Assembly: GCA_012515365.1 (NCBI GenBank)
Contig: JAAYYM010000442.1
Coordinates: forward strand, 1-8,069
Length of the DNA stretch: 8,069 nt
Origin: Clostridia bacterium
GTDB taxonomy: Bacteria; Bacillota_A; Clostridia; Lachnospirales; Lachnospiraceae
Reading direction: 5' to 3'
The notes under the pieces: model-generated
The model's database searches: none
Told to the model about the DNA's origin: nothing
What the model saw: only the letters and a program-made list of their open reading frames with translations
Position numbers and translations under genes: made by a program
Part shown: positions 1-6,030 of the stretch, piece by piece
Numbering within the stretch: position 1 is the first letter of the stretch
Layout of the letters: each line of letters opens with the position of its first letter

Positions 1-191
1 GCAGACTCTTTTGCTTTTCCGATGGATGTAAAGTAGAAAGATCCAATCGTATTGATTCCGGAAAATAAAAATGAAATCATGAAAATAATCATACCGGAGC
101 GAACCATATTCGCAATCTCATCATTCTTTACGAAGATTCCACTATACCAATCGGAAAGTATTTTGTGAAGAAATAACTGATCAACATACAT
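1..191 (-). pseudogene. C-terminal fragment of a MATE family multidrug efflux transporter (5' truncated, runs off the window)
   Basis: On the minus strand an uninterrupted frame runs from 191 to the window edge. Its translation contains a hydrophobic helix (MIIFMISFLFSGIN) followed by GSFYFTSIGKAKESA. I recognise this as the late-helix region of MATE (MatE/NorM/MepA-like) sodium- or proton-coupled drug exporters, about three quarters of the way through a normal protein of about 450 residues. The first ATG in frame is at 191-189 and has no Shine-Dalgarno site. The frame stays open back to an ATG at 230-228 inside the regulator gene, also without a clear ribosome site. About 330 N-terminal residues therefore seem to be missing. 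The rest of the C terminus lies outside the window, so whether it is intact cannot be seen. Family assignment is fairly sure from the motif; calling it a pseudogene is inference from the missing start. Confidence 0.55.
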
Positions 192-195
192 ATTG

Positions 196-969
196 CTAAA
201 TATCAAATCCATAACGCTCATCGATTTCATATTTCATCTTTGGTAACCATACATTAAAGAGTGTCTGATAGGCAATGAAGATCTCACTGACATGTCCGGT
301 AAAATGATAAACTGCAAATTTACCACCTTGTATGATACAGGTATTTGCTTCCTTGCAATCCCTTGATACACTCATGCAGATATCATACAGACAGCTGTCT
401 TTATCTGTGATTGACGGATCATCAAAGGTCCTCTCAAGCAAGATCGTATCTTCCTTTAGATACGCCTTATAGCGTTCCATGAAATTTGCCCAGTTTTCTC
501 CTAAGTGGTAGTAATTTCCGATCCTTCTTTCATAGAGCACAAAGAAATCATCAATTTCTTCTATGGTTGTCTTTGCATGACAGGTTTCAAAATCTTCAAA
601 TGCAGGAATCTGGTTTTTAAAAAAGGGATGGATAATAGAACGCTCCACACAGTTCTTTCTAAACACATAGGGGGATTCATGATGCTGTTTTTTAAATACA
701 GAGCTGTAATTTGACGGACTGTACCCATACTCATATCCGATATCCGTTACACTTCTGTTTCGTTCCACTTTAAGTCGGAATGCACTTTGATTCATTTTAA
801 CACGTTTGATAAATGCGTAAATGCTTTCTCCTGTTTCAGCCTTAAACACACGGCTAAAATAAAACTTCGAAAAATGACAATATTCTGCCACAGCATCGAT
901 CGAAATTTCCTCTTCGATGTGCAGCAGAATATATTCAATTGCCCGATTAATAATTTCATTTGTAATCAT
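196..969 (-). CDS. AraC family transcriptional regulator with GyrI-like effector-binding domain, C terminus probably shortened
   Basis: This is a 257-residue DNA-binding regulator. Residues 1-106 form the AraC/XylS two-helix-turn-helix domain: first helix-turn-helix around 23-43 (SIDAVAEYCHFSKFYFSRVF), second around 72-92 (SVTDIGYEYGYSPSNYSSVF), then the usual ESPYVFRK end. Residues about 120-257 match the GyrI-like/BmrR-type small-molecule-binding fold, with the recognisable stretch FAVYHFTGHVSEIFIAYQTL at about 218-237. Proteins of this build usually sense cationic or hydrophobic compounds and switch on exporters, which fits the MATE remnant directly downstream. The ATG at 969-967 follows a weak GGAAAG site 9 nt away. 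The gene begins 32 nt after the hydrolase stop, with no terminator visible between them, so it is probably cotranscribed. Family members usually continue about 25-30 residues beyond the DERYGFDI end seen here, so the last strand of the sensor domain seems to be missing. Its ligand is unknown. Confidence 0.88.
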   Translation of the reverse strand: MITNEIINRAIEYILLHIEEEISIDAVAEYCHFSKFYFSRVFKAETGESIYAFIKRVKMNQSAFRLKVERNRSVTDIGYEYGYSPSNYSSVFKKQHHESPYVFRKNCVERSIIHPFFKNQIPAFEDFETCHAKTTIEEIDDFFVLYERRIGNYYHLGENWANFMERYKAYLKEDTILLERTFDDPSITDKDSCLYDICMSVSRDCKEANTCIIQGGKFAVYHFTGHVSEIFIAYQTLFNVWLPKMKYEIDERYGFDI

Positions 970-1001
970 GATGGTTTTCTTTCCGATACCGGCTCATTCT
1001 G

Positions 1002-1835
1002 TCAAATCTCGAGACACTCACCAGTTGAAAGACTTCCCAGATTTGCTTCCATCACATCCTGCAGCATTTCATAGGCCTTTACATCTGTACAATGGCAGGT
1101 GTAGAACATGGTATCTAACAGCTTTAAGCGTGAAGCTGTGTCTTTTATACAGTTCTGCTCCTCCTGTGTATAAGAGCTTTTTTTCATCAAATGAAAACCA
1201 CCTATATAGACATCCGGCGCAGAGTGAAAAAGTTCTTGATAACGTTCTAAAATATTGATCACGCCACAATTCGAACATCCTGATATTAAACACTGTATCT
1301 CATTCTGACTGATCACTAGATTTTGTTCATGGCTAAAATCATCCTGTTGCATAGACCCATCGGTCACTTTGCGCAGAGTCAGATTCGTCTGTGGCCATAA
1401 GGCACGTCCTTTCACATTGGTAAACAGAAACAATTCATCATCAATCCTTAAATCTCCACTTGTTAACACAACCTGAGGATGATTGATCAGATCTTCGCTG
1501 ATACCAATTGGCTTAATCCGCGCCCCCTGCTCACCCTGTATTTCATGTATATGTGTATCAAATGCACATGTTCTGGCATAAACCCTGGCAGTATGATTAA
1601 GTTCTAAAAATGCCGCCAGCCCGCCTCCATGATCATAATGCCCATGTGAAAGAATAACGGTATCAACTGCCTCTAAATCTACAGATAGCTTTCTGGCATT
1701 TTGAATAAACAAATCACTTGCACCTGTATCAAACAGAAGTTTATGTGTTTTAGTCTCAATATAGAAGCTTAATCCATGCTCCTCTGAAAGTCCTTCCTGA
1801 TAACAGGTATCCTCTACTAAAGTAGTCAGTTTCAT
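1002..1835 (-). CDS. Metallo-beta-lactamase fold hydrolase, 7,8-dihydropterin-6-yl-methyl-4-(beta-D-ribofuranosyl)aminobenzene-5'-phosphate synthase-like (COG1237 group)
   Basis: This is a 277-residue cytoplasmic protein with no signal peptide. The metallo-beta-lactamase signature SHGHYDHGG lies at residues 63-71 and gives the metal ligands H64, H66, D68 and H69. An earlier strand carries LLFDTGAS (33-40). The later family blocks are HEQNLVI (169-175), ISGCSNCGVINIL (184-196), GGFHL (212-216) and YTCHCTDVKAY (245-255), ending in LSTGE. This block order is that of the COG1237 hydrolases, named after an archaeal methanopterin-pathway enzyme. In Clostridia the true substrate is unknown, so the product name describes similarity only. 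The family block is normally GCSH or GCAH; here position 189 is Asn, so one usual metal ligand is absent. I chose the ATG at 1835-1833. The frame could start at a TTG (1856-1854), but that lies inside truA and lacks a ribosome site. The gap to the truA stop is only 7 nt, suggesting cotranscription. Confidence 0.85.
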   Translation of the reverse strand: MKLTTLVEDTCYQEGLSEEHGLSFYIETKTHKLLFDTGASDLFIQNARKLSVDLEAVDTVILSHGHYDHGGGLAAFLELNHTARVYARTCAFDTHIHEIQGEQGARIKPIGISEDLINHPQVVLTSGDLRIDDELFLFTNVKGRALWPQTNLTLRKVTDGSMQQDDFSHEQNLVISQNEIQCLISGCSNCGVINILERYQELFHSAPDVYIGGFHLMKKSSYTQEEQNCIKDTASRLKLLDTMFYTCHCTDVKAYEMLQDVMEANLGSLSTGECLEI

Positions 1836-1842
1836 TTTCGTG

Positions 1843-2589
1843 TCACATCCTTTCAAAGGAATACGATACTAGTGTCAGACCTTTAGCCGGAACAGTCGGT
1901 CCTGCTAATGCGCGGTCCCTTGCTTCTAAGATCTCCTTTAAATGTTCAGGCGGGTAAGTGCCTTTTCCTACCTCGAGTAAGGTGCCTGCAATAATCCGCA
2001 CCATATTATACAAAAAGCCTGTTCCGGTTACATCTATCTTTAATACAGAATCCTGTTCCTCTACTGTGATCGAAAGAATCGTTCTCACTTTATCCACAAC
2101 TTCTGTATGGATACTACAGAAACTAGTAAAGTCATGCTCTCCGATCAGATAGGATGCTGCCTGCTGCATTTTATCAATATCCAGCGGAATATATAAAAAC
2201 AGCATATAATTCTGTCCAATCGGCATTGGAAAACGATCATGCCATATCTGATAGCTGTAATGTTTGACGCTCTTCTGCCTCCTTGGATGAAAATCCGGAT
2301 CGACTTCTCTTGACTGACGGATTACGATATCCTCTGGAAGTCTTTGATTCAATGCATATGATATTTTTTCTGCCGGTATTCTGGCATTGGTATCAAAGAC
2401 CGCAATATTTCCTTTTGCATGTACACCTGCATCTGTCCTGCTGGCGCCAATCACTTTAATATCCTCTTTAAGCAGTGCTGACAAATGTTCATTTAAAACA
2501 GCTTCAATGGAGCTTGCATTGGGCTGCAACTGCCACCCATGATAATTTGTTCCGTCATATGCGACCTCTAGTAGAATACGTTTTGACAT
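1843..2589 (-). CDS. truA: tRNA pseudouridine(38-40) synthase TruA
   Basis: TruA isomerises uridine to pseudouridine at positions 38, 39 and 40 in the anticodon arm of many tRNAs in the cytoplasm. The 248-residue length is normal for the family. The N terminus has the typical VAYDGTNYHGWQ (9-20). The catalytic block GASRTDAGVHA (48-58) contains the nucleophile Asp53. KHYSYQIW near 110 and the GTGFLYNMVRIIAGTLLEVG stretch in the C-terminal half are further family landmarks. The ATG at 2589-2587 follows a GAGGT site 7 nt upstream and lies 31 nt after the ecfT stop, with no terminator between. truA downstream of the ECF transporter genes is the standard Firmicute arrangement, also seen in Bacillus subtilis. 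What follows here is not: rplM and rpsI usually come next and are replaced by the hydrolase gene. Confidence 0.97.
   Translation of the reverse strand: MSKRILLEVAYDGTNYHGWQLQPNASSIEAVLNEHLSALLKEDIKVIGASRTDAGVHAKGNIAVFDTNARIPAEKISYALNQRLPEDIVIRQSREVDPDFHPRRQKSVKHYSYQIWHDRFPMPIGQNYMLFLYIPLDIDKMQQAASYLIGEHDFTSFCSIHTEVVDKVRTILSITVEEQDSVLKIDVTGTGFLYNMVRIIAGTLLEVGKGTYPPEHLKEILEARDRALAGPTVPAKGLTLVSYSFERM
1848..1853 (-). promoter_or_regulatory. Ribosome binding site for the metallo-hydrolase gene, inside the end of truA
   Basis: The minus strand reads AAAGGA here, 12 nt before the ATG at 1835-1833. It overlaps the last codons of truA, so ribosomes finishing truA could reinitiate on the next gene. 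The spacing is a little long, but no better site exists, and the upstream alternative start is a TTG with no Shine-Dalgarno sequence. Confidence 0.5.
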
Positions 2590-2620
2590 TCAAGGTACCT
2601 CTATCCTCAGGATATTGCTA

Positions 2621-3424
2621 TCATACTGGTATAAAATTAACTGAAATAATCATAGCAAGATAAACTAATAAAATGCCATAGGCAATGCGATCCTGCTTTT
2701 TGTACACAAGAGGTTTCATTTTTGTTCTACCCTCTCCGCCACGATAACATCTGGATTCCATCGCCATAGCCAGATCATTCGCTCTTCGAAATGATGAAAT
2801 AAACAACGGTACCAAAAGCGGTATCATGCTTTTTACCTTTTTGATCAGATTGCCACTGTCAAAATCAGCTCCTCGCGCCATCTGTGCTTTCATGATCTTA
2901 TCCGTTTCCTCTAGTAAGATCGGGATAAAACTAAGTGCGATCGACATCATCATCGAGATTTCATGAACAGGAACATGTATGACACGTAATGGATTCATCA
3001 GTTTTTCAAGTCCGTCTGTCAGATTATTAGGTGTCGTCGTCAAAGTCATCACAGAGGAGCCTATGATCAGATAAATCAGGCGGATGGCCATAAAAGAGGC
3101 TGTCCTGAGCCCCTGCTTTGTAACTGTGATCTTAAAGAAAGTCACCAATGGTTCCCCAGGCGTCAGGAATAAGTTAAATAGAACAGTGATCATCATAAGT
3201 ATCACAATTGATTTTAATCCCTTGACCATAAAAGAAAACGGAACCTTAGATGCACAAATGATCATGATCAAAAACAAGGTAGCCACTATATACCCGATAA
3301 AACTTTCAAACATAAATAAAGATATGATGAAAACCAGCGTTGCTACAATCTTTACTCGTGGATCAAGCTTATGCAAAACTGATTCAGTTGGATAATACTG
3401 CCCAATCGTAATGTCTCTGATCAT
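2621..3424 (-). CDS. ecfT: Energy-coupling factor transporter transmembrane protein EcfT
   Basis: EcfT is the membrane scaffold of group II ECF importers. It links the two ATPases to exchangeable substrate-binding S components for riboflavin, thiamine, folate, biotin and similar compounds. The 267-residue protein has the family's N-terminal GQYYPTESVLHKLDPRVKI (8-26), then hydrophobic segments around 25-58, 70-88, 110-130, 155-171 and 248-265. The long cytoplasmic coupling region carries the first Ala-Arg-Gly motif at 183-185 (QMARGADF). The second motif, usually Ala-Arg-Gly in the family, reads SRC at 224-226 (MESRCYRGGEGRT), with its central Arg kept. The start codon overlaps the ecfA2 stop by 4 nt (ATGA), and a GGAGG site lies inside the last ecfA2 codons, so translation of the two is probably coupled. 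No S component is present nearby, as expected for a shared module. Confidence 0.96.
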   Translation of the reverse strand: MIRDITIGQYYPTESVLHKLDPRVKIVATLVFIISLFMFESFIGYIVATLFLIMIICASKVPFSFMVKGLKSIVILMMITVLFNLFLTPGEPLVTFFKITVTKQGLRTASFMAIRLIYLIIGSSVMTLTTTPNNLTDGLEKLMNPLRVIHVPVHEISMMMSIALSFIPILLEETDKIMKAQMARGADFDSGNLIKKVKSMIPLLVPLFISSFRRANDLAMAMESRCYRGGEGRTKMKPLVYKKQDRIAYGILLVYLAMIISVNFIPV

Positions 3425-4284
3425 ATCATGCCTCCACGTCTTCCTAGTACCCTGAGAATTTCTTCTTCTGCCTCTTTCGGTCTGATTGCGCCTGATCTCA
3501 CAGGGATTCCGGCTTGTTTGAGTGCATTCATCAGATAAGTAACTTCAGGTACTGCAAGTCCTATACCTTCTAACTCCTTGACATGTTTAAAAATCTCTGA
3601 CGGTGTATCATCAAAGAAAATACTTCCGTGATTCATTACGATAATGCGTTGCACATATTTTGCAACATCATCCATGCTGTGGGAAACCAATACGATCGTC
3701 ATCCCAAACTCTTCTCTAAGGCTCATGATCAGCGACAAGATTTCTTCTCGTCCTTTTGGATCCAATCCCGCAGTAGGCTCATCCAGTACGAGCATTTCCG
3801 GCTTCATTGCAAGCACTCCGGCAATGGCAACTCTTCTTTTCTGCCCACCTGACAGATCAAATGGTGACAAATAAAAACAATCATCACTAAGTCCCACCTG
3901 CTTCAAGGCTTCATAGGCTCTAAGCTCCACTTCAGATTTTGGAAGCCCCAGATTCCTTGGTCCAAAACATACATCCTGAAAAACATCCACTTCAAACAGC
4001 TGATGCTCCGGATATTGAAATACCAGTCCTACCTTGCTTCTCAGAGCCTTCATGTCATAACCTTGCTCATAAATGTCTTCTCCATTGTAATAAATACTAC
4101 CCTTGGTCGCTTTCAGCAATCCATTTAGATGCTGCACAAGAGTAGACTTACCGGATCCTGTATGACCGATCAGACCAATGAATTCACCTTGTTCGATTTT
4201 GAAACTGACATCAGAAAGTGCTTTAAACTCATAAGCGTTTCCTTCACTATATACATAATCAATATGATCCACAATTAAAGACAT
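3421..4284 (-). CDS. ecfA2: Energy-coupling factor transporter ATP-binding protein EcfA2
   Basis: This is the second ATPase of the ECF module, which pairs with EcfA1 on the cytoplasmic face of EcfT and powers substrate uptake. The 287-residue ABC protein has all the expected motifs: Walker A GHTGSGKST (40-48), Q-loop VFQYPEHQLFE (88-98), signature LSGGQ (144-148), Walker B MLVLDEPTAGLD (164-175, with D168 and E169) and switch histidine H202 in VSHSMDD. The YPEHQLFE Q-loop is characteristic of the A2 subunit and separates it from its neighbour, which has NPDNQ. The tail beyond about 215 is the ECF-specific C-terminal dimerisation region. The ATG at 4284-4282 follows a strong GGAGGA site, 21 nt after the ecfA1 stop. 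Both active sites look intact, so the pair should hydrolyse ATP normally. Confidence 0.96.
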   Translation of the reverse strand: MSLIVDHIDYVYSEGNAYEFKALSDVSFKIEQGEFIGLIGHTGSGKSTLVQHLNGLLKATKGSIYYNGEDIYEQGYDMKALRSKVGLVFQYPEHQLFEVDVFQDVCFGPRNLGLPKSEVELRAYEALKQVGLSDDCFYLSPFDLSGGQKRRVAIAGVLAMKPEMLVLDEPTAGLDPKGREEILSLIMSLREEFGMTIVLVSHSMDDVAKYVQRIIVMNHGSIFFDDTPSEIFKHVKELEGIGLAVPEVTYLMNALKQAGIPVRSGAIRPKEAEEEILRVLGRRGGMI

Positions 4285-4305
4285 TTCGTTCCTCCAAGCA
4301 GAAAA

Positions 4306-5154
4306 CTAAATCGTTTTCAATACTTCAATCAATTCCGCTACCGTCAGTATACCTTCCGGTATCGGCATTCCTTTTTCCCTCAGATCGTGGGCAAGCTTTG
4401 TAACCTCCGGCACATCCAGACGGATTTCGGCAAGTTCATCAACACGTGAAAATATCTCACGTGGACTTCCATTCATCACAATTTTTCCTTGATCCATCAC
4501 ATATACTTTATTTGCATAGATAACCTCTTCCATGTAATGTGTGATCAGGATGACTGTTATATTCTCAACATCATTCAATGCTCGAATCGCTCGAATGACT
4601 TCTTTTCTTCCTTTTGGATCCAGCATTGCCGTAGGTTCATCAAGAACAATGCACTTTGGATGCATTGCCAGAACACCGGCGATTGCTACACGTTGTTTCT
4701 GTCCACCCGAAAGTTTATTGGGTGCATGTTTCCTATACTCATACATTCCAACTGCTTTTAAGCTTTCCTCTACACGTGCCCATATTTCTTTTGTTTCAAC
4801 ACCCATATTTTCCGGGCCAAATCCGACATCCTCTTCTACCATGGCGCCGATGATCTGGTTGTCAGGGTTTTGAAAGACCATTCCTGTCGTTTGACGTATG
4901 TCCCACAGCTTGGCTTCTTCTATGGTATTCATTCCATCTACGAAAACAGTCCCTTCCGTCGGATAAAGAATGGCATTCATATGCTTTGCAAGTGTTGATT
5001 TTCCAGATCCGTTATGCCCCAGTATCGCAATAAAATCTCCTTGTTCAATGTCAAGATCCACTTGATCGATGGCTTTGGTGACACCGTCGGCATTTCCATC
5101 TTTATCCCTGCGTATATATTCAAATACCAGCTTTTTTGTTTCAATAATTCCCAT
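4306..5154 (-). CDS. ecfA1: Energy-coupling factor transporter ATP-binding protein EcfA1
   Basis: This is the first ATPase of the ECF importer module and the first gene of its transcription unit. The 282-residue protein shows Walker [10 protein letters not shown] (46-54), Q-loop [12 protein letters not shown] (93-104), signature LSGGQ (148-152), Walker [13 protein letters not shown] (168-179, with D172 and E173) and switch histidine H206 in ITHYMEE. A short polar loop, [10 protein letters not shown] (15-24), sits between the first strands, as is common in A1 subunits. The A1/A2 split rests on gene order, matching the ybxA-ybaE-ybaF order of Bacillus subtilis, and on the Q-loop sequences. The ATG at 5154-5152 has an AAGGAA site 8 nt upstream. 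A terminator and a good promoter separate this gene from rplQ, so it can be expressed independently of the ribosomal operon. Confidence 0.96.
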   Translation of the reverse strand: MGIIETKKLVFEYIRRDKDGNADGVTKAIDQVDLDIEQGDFIAILGHNGSGKSTLAKHMNAILYPTEGTVFVDGMNTIEEAKLWDIRQTTGMVFQNPDNQIIGAMVEEDVGFGPENMGVETKEIWARVEESLKAVGMYEYRKHAPNKLSGGQKQRVAIAGVLAMHPKCIVLDEPTAMLDPKGRKEVIRAIRALNDVENITVILITHYMEEVIYANKVYVMDQGKIVMNGSPREIFSRVDELAEIRLDVPEVTKLAHDLREKGMPIPEGILTVAELIEVLKTI

Positions 5155-5200
5155 TTGATCTATTCCTTATCCGGTTATTATTCTTGGAAAATTAATAATA

Positions 5201-5229
5201 AGTATATCATACGCATACCCATTTAGCAA
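5201..5229 (-). promoter_or_regulatory. Predicted vegetative (SigA-type) promoter of ecfA1-ecfA2-ecfT-truA
   Basis: On the minus strand the -35 box TTGCTA (5229-5224) and the -10 box TATACT (5206-5201) are separated by exactly 17 bp. The -10 is preceded by TGA, giving the extended -10 form TGnTATACT. Transcription would start near 5194, leaving a leader of about 40 nt with the AAGGAA ribosome site at its end. The promoter sits just downstream of the rplQ terminator, where a new promoter is needed. It is predicted by eye from consensus matching. Confidence 0.72.
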
Positions 5230-5242
5230 TTCACGCGATACT

Positions 5243-5279
5243 AAAAATGGGTACTGTGTATGAACTACACAATACCCAT
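5243..5279 (-). terminator. Rho-independent terminator of the alpha operon, after rplQ
   Basis: The minus strand forms a 14-bp stem with one U-G wobble. The 5' arm ATGGGTATTGTGTA (5279-5266), a 5-nt loop GTTCA and the 3' arm TACACAGTACCCAT (5260-5247) are followed directly by a U run (5247-5243). The 5' arm starts 16 nt after the rplQ stop. Stem, short loop and U tract in the right order make this a convincing intrinsic terminator. On the plus strand the wobble becomes a C-A mismatch and there is no U tract on that side, so it should act on minus-strand transcripts only. Confidence 0.93.
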
Positions 5280-5295
5280 CTAACCATTATGTTGA

Positions 5296-5832
5296 TTACA
5301 CTAATTCGATCATAACTTCCATAGCTGCATCACCCTTACGAGGACCAACTTTAACGATTCTTGTGTATCCACCCTGGCGGTCAACATACTTAGGAGCAAT
5401 CTCGTCAAATAATTTTGCTACAAGATCAATTTCCTTTGTATTTCTCTTCTTGCCAGCTGCATCAGCAGGAACATCCTTTACAGGATAAAGAACCTTTAAC
5501 ATCTGACGTCTTGCATGTAATCTTGAAGGAAGATCTTTTTTGATTTCTTTTTCTACTTCATCATAAACAGTAACTTTCTTTCCTTCTACTTCTTCTTTGA
5601 TTCTCTTACCGTCTTTATCTTTACGAGCAACCTTTGCAGTTACTTTTACGATTTCAAAGTTGTCTTTTTCTTTGATTGCCATAGCGATCAGTCCATCAAC
5701 GATTTTCTGGATTTCTTTTGCTTTAGCTTCTGTAGTAAAGATTTTTCCACGATAAATCAGGTTTGTAGCCTGGTTTCTAAGTAATGCTTTTCTCTGGCTT
5801 GAAGTTCTGCCAAGTTTTCTGTATTTTGCCAT
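5296..5832 (-). CDS. rplQ: 50S ribosomal protein L17, with a large internal insertion
   Basis: L17 is a structural protein of the large ribosomal subunit near the exit-tunnel face. Both conserved ends are clear: [18 protein letters not shown] (3-20) and the C-terminal [19 protein letters not shown] (152-170) ending in MIELV. The protein has 178 residues, against about 112-127 in E. coli or Bacillus subtilis. The extra material lies at about residues 55-103, between the helix ending IAMAIKEKD and the conserved LHARRQ (105-110). It is rich in Lys and Glu (for example [16 protein letters not shown]). I believe similar long L17 proteins occur in Lachnospiraceae, so this is likely a lineage trait. 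The ATG at 5832-5830 follows an AGGAG site. A 216-nt structured spacer separates it from rpoA, and a strong terminator ends the operon behind it. Confidence 0.96.
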   Translation of the reverse strand: MAKYRKLGRTSSQRKALLRNQATNLIYRGKIFTTEAKAKEIQKIVDGLIAMAIKEKDNFEIVKVTAKVARKDKDGKRIKEEVEGKKVTVYDEVEKEIKKDLPSRLHARRQMLKVLYPVKDVPADAAGKKRNTKEIDLVAKLFDEIAPKYVDRQGGYTRIVKVGPRKGDAAMEVMIELV

Positions 5833-5902
5833 TTCAATTCTCCTATTCGGATACGTTACGCACGCCCTTTGGCCTTACTGCGAAACTTGTTAATTAGTTG
5901 CA

Positions 5903-5934
5903 CCGTTTCCAACACTTTGGAATTATGGAAACAG
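5903..5934 (-). other. Predicted stem-loop in the rpoA-rplQ spacer, rplQ-proximal
   Basis: In the minus-strand transcript CTGTTTCCA (5934-5926) pairs with TGGAAACGG (5911-5903), a 9-bp stem with one U-G wobble and a 14-nt loop. No U run follows, so it is not an intrinsic terminator. The plus-strand heptamer ttagttg occurs on both sides, at 5894-5900 and 5935-5941. The stem ends about 70 nt before the rplQ start, so it does not hide the ribosome site. Function unknown. Confidence 0.45.
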
Positions 5935-5947
5935 TTAGTTGATTAGG

Positions 5948-5980
5948 GTCTCACATTTCCTTCGGAGAATGTTCGACTGA
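5948..5980 (-). repeat. 33-bp direct repeat, copy 1, with hairpin potential
   Basis: This 33-bp block is identical to 5996-6028. As minus-strand RNA its core (5972-5953) folds as ACATT, a bulged C, then TCC-GAA-GGA and AATGT: eight pairs with a GAA triloop. Outside the core, GA faces GA (a possible tandem G-A pair motif), closed by GUC-GAC. The complex, symmetric fold and the exact second copy suggest a real RNA element rather than random spacer. No protein frame explains it. Confidence 0.75.
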
Positions 5981-5995
5981 TGAGCATATGATTAT

Positions 5996-6028
5996 GTCTC
6001 ACATTTCCTTCGGAGAATGTTCGACTGA
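5996..6028 (-). repeat. 33-bp direct repeat, copy 2, with hairpin potential
   Basis: This is the exact second copy of the block at 5948-5980, with a 48-bp repeat period. Its hairpin core is 6020-6001 on the minus strand. Similarity continues weakly past the exact block on both sides: agca at 5983-5986 and 6031-6034 on one side, and TAATCA shortly after the block on the transcript's 3' side in both copies. This fits a tandem duplication of a somewhat longer unit whose flanks have diverged while the hairpin stayed unchanged. Confidence 0.75.
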
Positions 6029-6030
6029 CA

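Noticed and set aside
917..1258. Plus-strand open frame of about 113 codons across the regulator and hydrolase genes
   Set aside because: It crosses two well-supported minus-strand genes, has no ribosome site, and its translation looks random.
1836..1856. Longer hydrolase start at position 1856
   Set aside because: The codon is TTG, it lies inside truA, it lacks a Shine-Dalgarno site, and the extra seven residues match no family N terminus. The ATG at 1835 is better.
3084..3395. Plus-strand open frame opposite ecfT
   Set aside because: It is the antisense shadow of a membrane protein gene, with no ribosome site and no recognisable fold.
4541..4873. Plus-strand open frame of about 110 codons opposite ecfA1
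   Set aside because: It is antisense to a clear ABC ATPase gene, has no recognisable domain, and a similar frame appears opposite the paralogous ecfA2, as expected of a shadow.
5155..5242. Riboswitch upstream of the ECF transporter genes
   Set aside because: The leader after the predicted start is only about 40 nt, too short for a vitamin riboswitch, and no known aptamer pattern is visible.
5948..6028. Possible minimal CRISPR array (two identical 33-bp repeats)
   Set aside because: There are only two copies, the spacer is 15 bp, no cas genes are present, and the site lies between two ribosomal-operon genes.
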